From: JAQGLW01 sp035995725
GTDB taxonomy: Bacteria; Pseudomonadota; Gammaproteobacteria; Burkholderiales; Burkholderiaceae_D
Assembly: GCA_035995725.1 (NCBI GenBank)
Contig: DASYKE010000060.1
Coordinates: forward strand, 1 to 22,600
Reading direction: 5' to 3'
DNA length: 22,600 nt
Below, one piece after another: positions 1 to 6,451 of this stretch. The position numbers were made by a program, and so were the translations under genes. The notes beneath the pieces are model-generated. The model had not been told where the DNA came from. It was given only the letters and a program-made list of their open reading frames with translations, and did no database searches. How positions within the stretch are numbered: position 1 is the stretch's first letter; every line of letters begins with the position of its first letter.

Positions 1-804
1 GGTGTCGAACCTGGTATTGGCATAGCCGAGGTGGGCTTTAGCCACGCGGAAGTCCCAGGTTCCACCGACGAGTACGGTGCGGATGTCGGCAGTAGCCGGA
101 GCAGTAGTCGTACTGGGGACGCCGAGTGCGGTTGCCAGCGGAGTAACCAGCGGAGCCGTATTCGACTTCTGATAAGCGATTTGCACATTGAGTGGGGCGA
201 TTACATACGAAGCGCCGGCACCCCAGCTGCGAGCAGTCGAGATGCTGCCTGGCACCTCGCCGAAAGCATAGCTTAGGGAGCCCGTGAAGCCGGCAATGGT
301 CGGAGTGGCATAGTTGACGGTGTTGTCGGTGCGAAGGAGCGGATCGGCAAAATACTGTCCGGCGCCGAAGATTTTTTCCGCATTGCCGGCGAGGTTGATG
401 CGGAACGGATCGATCTCGGTGAGTCCGTAGTAGAGAGCGGTCTGTTGGCGACCCAATTTAACAGAGCCGAAACTGTTGCTGCTCAGGCCAACCCATGCCT
501 GACGGCCGAACAGGCGCTGGGTGGTTGGCGTGCTTTGGTTCAGTGTGCCAATATCAATATTGTAACCATTTTCCAGCGTGAAGATTGCGGACAAGCCGCC
601 GCCCAGATCTTCGGTGCCTCTGAAGCCGATGCGGTTGGAGTTTAGCTGGCCGCTCTCCAGAGACCAGGTCTTGCCGGCAGGGTTGCCGTCATTCCTGTAT
701 TGGATGCCGGCGTCAGCAATGCCGTATACGGTGACATTGTTTTGAGCAGACGCCACGCCTGCGAAGGCGCCGAGTACTGCCAGTGCAAGAAGAGTCTTTT
801 TCAT
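1..804 (-). CDS. Gram-negative trimeric porin, N-terminal part
   Basis: Outer-membrane general diffusion porin of the Burkholderiales OmpC-like family. It continues beyond the window, and 268 codons are visible without a stop. The first 20 residues form a classic signal peptide (MKKTLLALAVLG..., cleavage after Ala-Ser-Ala before Gln-Asn-Asn). The mature start reads VTVYGIADAGI, the usual first beta strand of this family. Later strands show RIGFRGTEDLGGG, FTLENGYN, LFGRQAWVGL and VKLGRQQTALYYG, with the PxFR constriction-loop region following. The start ATG (802-804) is preceded by an AAAGGA ribosome-binding site. The family passes small hydrophilic solutes, and substrate preference cannot be read from the sequence. 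The upstream region carries an FNR/Crp-like half-palindrome, described separately. Confidence in the family is high. Confidence 0.93.
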   Translation of the reverse strand, partial: MKKTLLALAVLGAFAGVASAQNNVTVYGIADAGIQYRNDGNPAGKTWSLESGQLNSNRIGFRGTEDLGGGLSAIFTLENGYNIDIGTLNQSTPTTQRLFGRQAWVGLSSNSFGSVKLGRQQTALYYGLTEIDPFRINLAGNAEKIFGAGQYFADPLLRTDNTVNYATPTIAGFTGSLSYAFGEVPGSISTARSWGAGASYVIAPLNVQIAYQKSNTAPLVTPLATALGVPSTTTAPATADIRTVLVGGTWDFRVAKAHLGYANTRFDT

Positions 805-919
805 GATTGATCCTTTATGGTGATTTTTTTTGTGTCCATGGCAATTCCCGTTGAGCGTGATGAACCTGCTTGGTTGACTAATTACTATTCAATTAAATTC
901 TTTAACGTGTGCTCGCCTA

Positions 920-933
920 TTGATCTAAATTAA
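920..933 (-). promoter_or_regulatory. FNR/ANR-like palindrome upstream of porin
   Basis: On the minus strand this reads TTAAT-TTAG-ATCAA, one mismatch from the FNR/ANR consensus TTGAT-N4-ATCAA. It lies about 115 bases upstream of the porin start in an AT-rich stretch (870-940) that probably holds the promoter. No convincing -35/-10 pair could be fixed. An Fnr/Anr or Crp-type site would fit oxygen- or carbon-dependent porin expression, but a 14-bp match can arise by chance. Confidence 0.3.
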
Positions 934-984
934 AGAGTGGTCAGGCCATTTGAAAACTGCGGTAGAAGTGCTACAGCGAGAATT

Positions 985-1020
985 AAAGGGGCAGCATCCC
1001 CCTGGGAGATGCTGCCCCTT
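985..1020 (-). terminator. Rho-independent terminator of the cytochrome gene
   Basis: A 13-bp perfect stem (986-998 with 1008-1020, AAGGGGCAGCATC and its complement) encloses a short C/G-rich loop. On the minus strand it is followed by TTTAATT. It starts 18 bases after the stop of the di-haem cytochrome gene and separates it from the porin gene downstream on the same strand. Confidence 0.8.
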
Positions 1021-1038
1021 CAACTTTTCTATGAAGAA

Positions 1039-2379
1039 TCAAGAGCGCGGCGGCTTTGGTTGGGGCGGTTTTGGTTGGGTGGGCTTTGGGCCGAAGGCCC
1101 TGGCCGTGTCGCGCTGAGGCCGGGTTTTCCGGGACAGCTCGCGTTGGCGCACCAGTTCCTTGATCCCCAGTTCCTTGTAGTCCGGACTCGTCAATGATGC
1201 GAGGAACGCAACGAGGTCGTCGATATTCCCCTCCGTAAGCGCGAGGGGCTGAATATCCTGGTCGAGATAGGGATTCTGCAAGCCATCGCCCTTGTTGTAG
1301 TGGTCGCTCACATCCCAAAGCGTCTCTTGCGAGCCGTCGTGAAAATAGGGTCCCGTCACCAGCACGTTGCGCAGGTCCGGTGTCTTGAAGGCTGCGATAT
1401 CGGCTTCTTTCTTCGTGATGAGAAAGCGGCCAAGCACAGACATGTCCGTCTGGATGGCGGCGCGATCGATGGCCGCGACATCGCCCGAGTTGACGAGCTG
1501 CTCGGCCTGCCGCGCCAGCGGGACGACCTTGTGCTTGATAATGCCGATGCCGATGTTGTGAAAGTCGTTGTCCGTGAAGAAGGTGGCATCCCGCTTTTCT
1601 TCCGTCAACGCATGGCACTTGTTGCAGCGGCCGCGATTGTTGAAGATCTCCCAGCCGCGCTTGGCAGAGTCGTCAATCGCGTTCCTGTCGCCGGCGATGA
1701 AGTGATCGAAAGGAGAATCAAACGACAGTTGCGTTCGTTCGTAGGATGCGATGGCGCGCACCAGGTCGCGGCCATTGGGCGGGCGGCCGAAGACGCGCTG
1801 GAAGTCCTGCTGGTATTGGTCGATGGCCGCGATCCGGGCCACGGCCGCATCCAGGCTCGGCTGGCCCATTTCGATCGGATTGACGATCGGCAGCGCCGCC
1901 TGCTCCTCGAGCGTGTTCACCCGGCCGTCCCAGAACTGCGTCTTGTTGTAGAGCGCGTTCAGAACGGTCGGCGCGTTGCGCTGCCCGAGGCGGCCCTGGA
2001 TCCCGATCGAGGCGGGCCTCCCATCGGTGAACGCGCGTGCGGGATCATGGCAGGTACTGCAAGCCACGGTCCCGTCGGCCGACAACCGGCCGTCGAAGAA
2101 CAGTTTCTGGCCGAGGGCAATCTTCTCGGCGGTCTGCGGGTTGTCAGGCGGTATCGCCGACCGGGTCGCGTCGATGGGGACGCCTACCTGTTTGAGGGAT
2201 CTGGGCTGGGCTAGCGGACCTGGCTGGGGAATGGGCGGCGGCTTCGGGGCGGCCGCCCCGGGGAGCGGTGTATCGGTACCCTCTACCATCCCGACAAGCA
2301 TCGCCGTAAGGAGGATGCTCGCGAAAAGCAAGGAGAGGATGGAACGCAGCATAAGAGCACCCCGATCATGACCCGGCAC
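1039..2379 (-). CDS. Secreted di-haem cytochrome c peroxidase / MauG family protein
   Basis: Two c-type haem motifs are present, CSTCH at residues 107-111 and CNKCH at 252-256. They sit in the two-domain layout of bacterial di-haem cytochrome c peroxidases and MauG-like proteins. Other family motifs are LGQKLFFDGRLS, NAPTVLNALYN, QFWDGR and the C-terminal FKTPDLRNV..TGPYFHDGS. The N-terminus has a hydrophobic signal (about residues 11-33) and a Pro-rich linker. The C-terminus is a Pro/Lys-rich tail (PKPTQPKPPQPKPP) beyond the normal fold. The family reduces hydrogen peroxide in the periplasm or makes protein-derived cofactors; the substrate here is unknown. The GTG start at 2379 has GAAGG about 6 bases upstream. 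An ATG at 2352 (437 aa) is the alternative and lacks an equally good site. The gene appears monocistronic. Confidence 0.9.
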   Translation of the reverse strand: MPGHDRGALMLRSILSLLFASILLTAMLVGMVEGTDTPLPGAAAPKPPPIPQPGPLAQPRSLKQVGVPIDATRSAIPPDNPQTAEKIALGQKLFFDGRLSADGTVACSTCHDPARAFTDGRPASIGIQGRLGQRNAPTVLNALYNKTQFWDGRVNTLEEQAALPIVNPIEMGQPSLDAAVARIAAIDQYQQDFQRVFGRPPNGRDLVRAIASYERTQLSFDSPFDHFIAGDRNAIDDSAKRGWEIFNNRGRCNKCHALTEEKRDATFFTDNDFHNIGIGIIKHKVVPLARQAEQLVNSGDVAAIDRAAIQTDMSVLGRFLITKKEADIAAFKTPDLRNVLVTGPYFHDGSQETLWDVSDHYNKGDGLQNPYLDQDIQPLALTEGNIDDLVAFLASLTSPDYKELGIKELVRQRELSRKTRPQRDTARAFGPKPTQPKPPQPKPPRS

Positions 2380-2492
2380 GTTCAGCCTTCAAATCGAAAA
2401 TACGGGATCAGGTCTGCCAGCTTGATTTATGCACAGCAATAACAAAACACAAAAAGCGGCAAACCAATTCTATAGCCGCCTCGGCTGCCGGG

Positions 2493-2637
2493 TCAACTTG
2501 CACCTTCATGGATGACGATTGCGCAATCGGGGAGCGGCTCCGGTGATTCCGGTGGATCCGGCGAACGTGGCAGTCGCCAGCCGTGACGGTGACAGCCGGT
2601 TGAGATGATTCTGCAGCGCATTGCATTGCCTCTGCAT
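2493..2637. repeat. Dispersed ~140-bp extragenic repeat, copy A
   Basis: This segment matches 5435-5582 closely by eye, sharing TTGCACCTTCA at one end, GTCGCCAGCCGTGACGGTGA in the middle and CTGCAGCGCATTGCATT at the other end. Most differences are substitutions plus one roughly 9-base length difference. Both copies lie in intergenic DNA. A 16-base core (TGACGGTGACAGCCGG) is also found alone at 5234-5249. It is probably a member of a family of intergenic elements. The minus-strand mini-ORFs within it show no third-codon-position bias between copies, so coding is not supported. Confidence 0.7.
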
Positions 2638-2652
2638 CAAAGTATTAATTCT

Positions 2653-2681
2653 TTACCAAGCTTCAAATCGGTGCCTATACT
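2653..2681 (+). promoter_or_regulatory. Candidate sigma-70 promoter of pseudo-receiver gene
   Basis: TTACCA (2653-2658), a 17-base spacer and TATACT (2676-2681) lie 34 bases before the start codon of the downstream gene. Spacing is ideal, and the hexamers match 4/6 and 5/6 positions of the consensus. Confidence 0.45.
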
Positions 2682-2715
2682 GAGATATGTATCTCCACTG
2701 TCTTTTGGAGGCCAA

Positions 2716-3162
2716 ATGGAAACCCGGCCGACGAGGAAAATGCTTCTTGCGGTACGTCCGCAGGATACCGATTTGGTGTCCGAGGCATTGGGCACCGAGT
2801 TTGATTTGATGATTTGTCATTCCCTCGTAACGGCAAAAGCGGCGCTTGACAAGGATATCGGCTTGATTGCTTGCGGGGTACGCTTTGACGAGGGCCGGAT
2901 GCTGGATCTTCTTCGCTACGTCAAAGAAAACACGAAGACAAAATCAATTCCTTTCTTTTGCATAATCGGAGCCGGCAAATCGTTCTCTCCAGCAGTCCTC
3001 GCGGGGATTAAGAAAGCAGTCCTGATATTGGGAGCCAACGGGATTGTTGACCTGTCGGAATTAAGGAAGAAGGTAGGCGACAAGCAAGCATACGAAACAT
3101 TGCGACAGGCCATCCGCAAGGTCTTGTCACGCCCGGCTACTGAAAAGGAAAGGCTGACTTGA
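2716..3162 (+). CDS. Degenerate receiver-like protein (pseudo-receiver)
   Basis: A 148-residue single-domain soluble protein. The alternation of hydrophobic strands and helices (MLLAVRPQD, FDLMICHS, IGLIACGVRFDEG, IPFFCIIG, AVLILGANGIVDL) follows the alpha/beta order of CheY-type receivers. The phospho-acceptor Asp expected after strand 3 is replaced by Gly/Val (residues 54-55), and the acidic pair after strand 1 is not conserved. It therefore probably does not use ordinary Asp phosphorylation and may act as a protein-interaction module. The ATG at 2716 has GGAGG 4 bases upstream. The longer reading frame from 2605 runs through the extragenic repeat and was rejected. It faces a true receiver protein convergently (3226-4086), hinting at a shared signalling role. 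Family assignment rests on fold pattern only. Confidence 0.6.
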   Translation: METRPTRKMLLAVRPQDTDLVSEALGTEFDLMICHSLVTAKAALDKDIGLIACGVRFDEGRMLDLLRYVKENTKTKSIPFFCIIGAGKSFSPAVLAGIKKAVLILGANGIVDLSELRKKVGDKQAYETLRQAIRKVLSRPATEKERLT

Positions 3163-3225
3163 TCGACTCCGTAATTGGCAAGCCGAAAGATCGCCGATCA
3201 GCGGTTTTGCACTGACCTTCAGTCG

Positions 3226-4086
3226 CTATCGGTTTGGCAGGGCCGCAAGAACTTCGCTTACTTCCTCAAACTTTACCGGCTTGGAACATACGCGGTCAAA
3301 TCCGGCATGGATCGCGCGTTGCCTGTTTTCATCGCTGGCGTATCCCGATACCGCGATCAACGGAATAGTGGAGAACCGTTCATCCGCTTTTAGCGCACGG
3401 GCAAAGTCAAAGCCATCCATCGCTCCGGGCAAACCAATATCGCAAAAAATGATGTCAGGTGGATTGGCCTTGATGAGTTCAATCCCGGCATCCGCCGCAG
3501 AGGCCGGGATTGCATCGCATCCCATGATCTGGAGCATGTTTCGAAACATTTGCGCAAAATCCCGACTGTCGTCGATTACAACCGCACGCAAGCGTTGCGG
3601 CTGCTCCGGCAACTCTGCGGCAAAGCGGGGCCAAAGCCATGTCTTGGCCGCATCAATATCGTCAAACACTTTGATGCCGAAGGATTCAGGTTCAGGTTCC
3701 ATCAGAGAGAGCGTCATATCGGTCGACAGCTGGCTGAGCTTTGCAGAGCTGTATACCCATGCAAAATGCGTCAGGCCCGCTTGCTTCATGCGCGGGAACC
3801 ATTCGGCAGCAAGCCACATGGCAGCAAAGCGCCATATGCCTACCATATGGGTGTGATCATAGAGCACCCGATAGGTGTCGTACACAATCATCAAATCCAG
3901 GATGCGTTCGCAGCCCTCCTGAATCGATTCAACCGATTGGTAGCCCTTCCAAATGGCGTGAATCGACGAGATCTGACGATCGTAAAAAATCTCCAGATAA
4001 TTTTCGCTAAATAAAGAAACATGGTCGGTTTCAATGCCCGACCGCCCGTTGACTGTAATTCCTGTTTCATGTGTATTCATGTGCAT
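3226..4086 (-). CDS. Sensor-like N-terminal domain fused to CheY-type receiver
   Basis: 286 residues. Residues about 165-285 form a complete receiver domain: acidic pair D172-D173, phospho-acceptor D216 (IIFCDIGLPG), S247 in the AVSGY motif and K269 in CSKPV. Residues about 25-155 form an alpha/beta domain (YLEIFYDRQISSIHAIWKG ... TYRVLYDHTHM ... HFAWVYSS) that resembles SpoIIAA/STAS-like or related small domains often found in signalling proteins. No output DNA-binding domain is present, so it probably acts by protein-protein contact or as a phosphate sink. No partner histidine kinase is visible. The start is uncertain: ATG at 4086 or 4080, neither with a clear ribosome-binding site. The gene ends convergently to the pseudo-receiver gene, 63 bases apart. 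Confidence 0.8.
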   Translation of the reverse strand: MHMNTHETGITVNGRSGIETDHVSLFSENYLEIFYDRQISSIHAIWKGYQSVESIQEGCERILDLMIVYDTYRVLYDHTHMVGIWRFAAMWLAAEWFPRMKQAGLTHFAWVYSSAKLSQLSTDMTLSLMEPEPESFGIKVFDDIDAAKTWLWPRFAAELPEQPQRLRAVVIDDSRDFAQMFRNMLQIMGCDAIPASAADAGIELIKANPPDIIFCDIGLPGAMDGFDFARALKADERFSTIPLIAVSGYASDENRQRAIHAGFDRVCSKPVKFEEVSEVLAALPNR

Positions 4087-4546
4087 TCATCGTGATGGGT
4101 TGCGGGCGGCTTGCATGCTCTTGTTGCGTGGCAGTTCAAACCGCTTCCCTTGTGCTCCTTGTTCAATTTCGCTTCTTCGTCCGGCGGAAAGCAAGGAGTC
4201 GGAAATATGGAGTTCTCATTGCTTGCCGCAACTAGTCTTTAGCGCTAATCCACAGCGCCAGTCCATAGTGTCAGTTCACAGCGCCGGTCCGCAGTGCGGA
4301 CAAGTGATACGGCATCGATCAAGCGCAGAGGTCGACCGATTGTCGAACTCGCTCACCTGAAATGGACGACCCGGATTGGGTCAATGAGAAATCGTATTCA
4401 TATTCCGAGACTTGAATGCCGCCTTGGAAGAAACCAGACTGCATTATCTGAAACGCAACGCGCTTTTACTATCGGAAAAGTCCTACTTACATACACTTAC
4501 AAAATTGATACTTGCATACACTTACATAATTGATCTAGTTGTCTGA
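4087..4546. other. Gene-poor region with short tandem repeats
   Basis: No credible gene was found on either strand. Two short imperfect direct repeats are visible. One has a 26-base period at 4251-4300 (CACAGCGCC at 4251 and 4277). The other has a 25-base period at 4490-4534 (CATACACTTACA at 4490 and 4515, each followed by AATTGAT). The second ends immediately before the HigA remnant. Part of the region is distinctly AT-richer than the flanks. The small frames here show no family motif. It reads as a scar of past insertion and deletion. Confidence 0.5.
4490..4534. repeat. Imperfect 25-bp tandem repeat, two units
   Basis: Unit 1 starts CATACACTTACAAAATTGAT at 4490. Unit 2 starts CATACACTTACATAATTGAT at 4515, one substitution over 20 bases. 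The pair is AT-rich and lies 12 bases upstream of the truncated antitoxin frame. Confidence 0.75.
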
Positions 4547-4693
4547 ATTACGGCTCTACGCTTGGCAAGGTATTTTGGCGGAGATGCGCAGTCATGGTTG
4601 AATCTCCAGCAGGTCTGCGACCTCAAGATGACAGCAAAGGCGCAACTGAAAAAAATCCTCGCTGAGGTCAAGCCGCTGGATGACGACTCATAG
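4547..4693 (+). pseudogene. HigA-type antitoxin, C-terminal remnant
   Basis: The frame encodes ITALRLARYFGGDAQSWLNLQ followed by QVCDLKMTAKAQLKKILAEV and a stop. This matches the C-terminal half of HigA/Xre-type addiction-module antidotes, where '(D)TALRLARYFGT..FWLNLQ..YDL' follows the recognition helix. The frame is closed by a TGA at 4544-4546 directly upstream, and there is no start codon or N-terminal helix-turn-helix. No HigB toxin frame is seen. Family recognition is from the motif, and loss of function is inferred from the missing N-terminus. The adjacent tandem repeat marks the break point. Confidence 0.75.
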
Positions 4694-4972
4694 CGGCAGG
4701 CCGATCCATGGAGATGTCGGGTTCGAACCAACTTTCGGTTCGTGCATGGCGTTCCAAACCCAACTCATTTTTGACGCGGAGCATGGCACGCGAGCTCGGG
4801 GCACAACGGATATAAAACGAAAAGCCCATTCCTTTCAAACCCTTACAGCGTTTCTGCACGCATCGGTGCTGTCCTGACACGAACGGTGCAATCAGACTCA
4901 GTGCGCTTCATCTTTCCCTATGCCGAAGCGCAAACATCAAGGTAATTTAACCAACTGTAAAGGAAAAACATC
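4694..4972. other. Intergenic region before the double-Gly peptide gene
   Basis: No gene is supported. GGGTTCGAACC near 4730 resembles a tRNA T-arm, but no acceptor, D or anticodon arms can be drawn around it. The last 60 bases should hold the promoter of the downstream small gene, but no clear -35/-10 pair was found. Confidence 0.4.
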
Positions 4973-5194
4973 ATGAGCAATATTCTTATCCATGATTTGC
5001 ACGACACCAAGGAGCTTGACGCTGGCTCAATGGCCAAGGTTTGCGGAGGGATATGGAAGAAGAACGGCGTGATCCCCGGGTACGTGGCACCGACCGTTTA
5101 TTACGATGACGGCATCAATGTGAGCACCAGCGACCCGTCGACCAGCAACGTCGGCTACGATTCCCCCTTCACTCCCATTCCCCACAGACCGTGA
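4973..5194 (+). CDS. Small protein with double-glycine leader-like N-terminus
   Basis: 73 residues. The N-terminal 26 residues read IHDLHDTKELDAGSMAKVCGG. They resemble double-glycine leaders of bacteriocin/RiPP-like precursors and the widespread proteobacterial small proteins with an 'ELD..AM..V.GG' start. The 47 residues after Gly25-Gly26 are Tyr/Ser/Thr/Pro-rich (VAPTVYYDDGI, STSDPSTSNVGYDSPFTPIPHRP) and lack cysteine. If cleaved after the Gly-Gly, this would be the exported part. An AAGGA ribosome-binding site lies 8 bases before the ATG, so translation is credible despite the small size. No peptidase-containing ABC exporter or modification enzyme lies nearby. Function is unknown; a bacteriocin, signalling peptide or neither are all possible. 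Confidence 0.65.
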   Translation: MSNILIHDLHDTKELDAGSMAKVCGGIWKKNGVIPGYVAPTVYYDDGINVSTSDPSTSNVGYDSPFTPIPHRP

Positions 5195-5371
5195 GTGGGT
5201 TCGGGAGGTGTCAAGGTGTCATTTTCTGCGTGCTGACGGTGACAGCCGGCTGGATCGATATCGATGCGGCTTGTGCATCGGTACAAGGAATCGAAAGTTT
5301 AATCATTCGTTAATGTGCTGTTAATGCGCCGCGTGTCACCATGGTTCTCGTATATGTATGTCCTTCTCCCT

Positions 5372-5395
5372 CCCCCTTCCCACTAAGGGGGTTTT
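5372..5395 (+). terminator. Intrinsic terminator, first of tandem pair
   Basis: Stem CCCCCTT (5372-5378) with AAGGGGG (5385-5391), 6-base loop, followed by TTTT. It lies about 180 bases downstream of the double-Gly peptide gene and just after the phased GTTAAT boxes. Confidence 0.7.
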
Positions 5396-5398
5396 AGT

Positions 5399-5434
5399 CC
5401 GCGAACAGAGTTCTCCGTTCGCGGGCTTTTCTAT
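5399..5434 (+). terminator. Intrinsic terminator, second of tandem pair
   Basis: Stem CCGCGAAC (5399-5406) with GTTCGCGG (5417-5424), followed by GCTTTTCTATTT. It is conserved in the second copy of the block at 9114-9151, where the stem keeps its base pairing despite sequence changes. Confidence 0.75.
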
Positions 5435-5582
5435 TTGCACCTTCACCCATGACGATTGCGGAATAGGGGAGTGCCCCGTTTATTCCCATGGATTGCGGCA
5501 GATCCGCCGAACGTGGCTGTCGCCAGCCGTGACGGTGACAGGCTGTCGGTATGATCCTGCAGCGCATTGCATTACCTTCGCG
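5435..5582. repeat. Dispersed ~140-bp extragenic repeat, copy B
   Basis: Second copy of the element at 2493-2637. It lies between the tandem terminators and the 3' end of the convergent CzcE-like gene. The other copy of the surrounding block (near 9165) lacks it, so it was either inserted here or lost there. Confidence 0.7.
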
Positions 5583-5707
5583 CCGGCAGGCTTGCCTGAT
5601 TGCCGAACCCCCAGCCGTCGCCACGGGATGCACTGTTAGCCTATGACCGCTGGTGACAGCGGCTTCACTCATCAGTTTCGGCGGGTAAAGCTGACCTTAA
5701 AGCCGAC

Positions 5708-6070
5708 CTATCTGTGGCCATCACCGCCACCGCCGTTCATATATCGAGGGTCCGGCGCGACATAAACCTGTACCGGATGGTCCAGCACGCCGGGCGGGGC
5801 AACGGCGTTCAGAGGGAAATCGTTGACTGTCCTTGCGACGAAGAAATTCCAAGCGAATGATTTGTCACCCACGATGAACCCGACGGTTTCGCCGCCGGTG
5901 ACATTCACGTACTTGGTGTCGGGATTGATGACAATGGTGCGCTCGGCAGCCGATACGGGCGCCGGTTGACCATACAGGGCGACGTAGCTGGTTCTTGTTG
6001 CGCAGGCAGTCAAAACCGCTGCAGCCAGCACGAGCGAAAAGGCGATGGTTGGGGGATAGAGTTTTTTCAT
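5708..6070 (-). CDS. CzcE-family periplasmic lipoprotein, copy 1
   Basis: 120 residues. Lipoprotein signal with lipobox L20-T21-A22-C23 (AAAVLTAC). The body matches the CzcE family of metal-resistance-associated periplasmic proteins: TIVINPDTKYVNVTGGETV, SFAWNF, DFPLNAVAPPGVLDHPVQVYV and the end motif APDPRYMNGGG. CzcE of Cupriavidus metallidurans binds copper; here metal binding is inferred. The ATG at 6070 has GGAG 7 bases upstream, so the longer frame from 6085 was not used. It starts 26 bases after the sorB stop on the same strand and so is probably the third gene of the sorAB operon. That is an unusual partner and suggests a link to sulfite oxidation or its metal/redox chemistry. A paralogue lies at 9209-9589. 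Confidence 0.88.
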   Translation of the reverse strand: MKKLYPPTIAFSLVLAAAVLTACATRTSYVALYGQPAPVSAAERTIVINPDTKYVNVTGGETVGFIVGDKSFAWNFFVARTVNDFPLNAVAPPGVLDHPVQVYVAPDPRYMNGGGGDGHR

Positions 6071-6096
6071 GGCGGGCTCCGGCAAACGGCTTGCAA

Positions 6097-6441
6097 TTAT
6101 TTTGTTGGGGTTGAAGCAGCGGGTGCGGGAGCCGAAGGCGCCCCATAATATTTGGCAAGATAGTCCACGATGGCCGGAATATTGTTTTTGTCGATCGGCG
6201 CATGCATGGTGTTGACCATTTTGTTGACCTCGCCTTCCCAGCCTTTACGATCCAGGAAAGGAGAATTCATCTGAATATAATCGAGGCTGTGGCAGATCGC
6301 GCAATTACTCCTGACCAGGTCGTTCCCGGGGCCCGGTTTCAGCTGGATTTGCGATTCATCCGGAGTCTGGGCCGCCGCTGTGCAGAACAACAGTGCACCA
6401 GACAGGGCACCAAGCGGGGTACCCAATAGCCGTTTGATCAT
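6097..6441 (-). CDS. sorB: Sulfite dehydrogenase cytochrome c subunit
   Basis: 114 residues. Signal peptide of about 24 residues ending at AAA-Q, then one c-type haem site C47-A-I-C50-H51. Candidate distal methionines are M58, M75 and M79. The segment SLDYIQMNSPFLDRKGWEGEV is typical of the small cytochrome subunit of SorAB-type sulfite:cytochrome c oxidoreductases. It accepts electrons from the molybdenum subunit in the periplasm and passes them to soluble cytochrome c. The C-terminus is Ala/Pro-rich. The ATG at 6441 has a strong GAGGAGG site, and the gap to the sorA stop is only 10 bases, so the two are co-transcribed and probably coupled. The longer frame from 6486 overlaps sorA and is not needed. 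Confidence 0.9.
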   Translation of the reverse strand: MIKRLLGTPLGALSGALLFCTAAAQTPDESQIQLKPGPGNDLVRSNCAICHSLDYIQMNSPFLDRKGWEGEVNKMVNTMHAPIDKNNIPAIVDYLAKYYGAPSAPAPAASTPTK

Positions 6442-6451
6442 GACGACCTCC

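Larger units (their letters stand above)
5290..5440 (+). repeat. Phased-box/terminator element, copy 1
   Basis: Matches 9019-9160 over about 145 bases (AAGTTTAATCATTCGTTAAT, GTTAATGCGCCG, TGTCACCATG, then two hairpins and TTTTCTATTTGCACCTTC). It contains hexamers TTTAAT/GTTAAT/GTTAAT at 5298, 5309 and 5320, an exact 11-base period on one face of the helix. This is the layout of OmpR/PhoB-family response-regulator sites. Two intrinsic terminators follow within 75-110 bases. The unit could be a regulated small non-coding transcript, but no convincing -10 box was identified. Confidence 0.6.

Noticed and set aside
1300..2214. 304-aa open frame antisense to the cytochrome peroxidase gene
   Set aside because: It is a shadow of a strongly supported gene with haem motifs, and shows no domain or ribosome-binding site of its own.
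2493..2621. Mini-ORF (42 aa, minus) in repeat copy A, matched by an in-frame relative at 5394-5567 with SD-like sequence and a 9-base indel
   Set aside because: Base differences between the two copies fall about equally on first, second and third codon positions (about 5, 6 and 7), so no protein-level selection is visible. It is better explained as a non-coding repeat.
4720..4745. T-arm-like GGGTTCGAACC suggesting a tRNA or attachment site
   Set aside because: No matching acceptor, D or anticodon arms can be folded around it, and the sequence is just a short palindrome.
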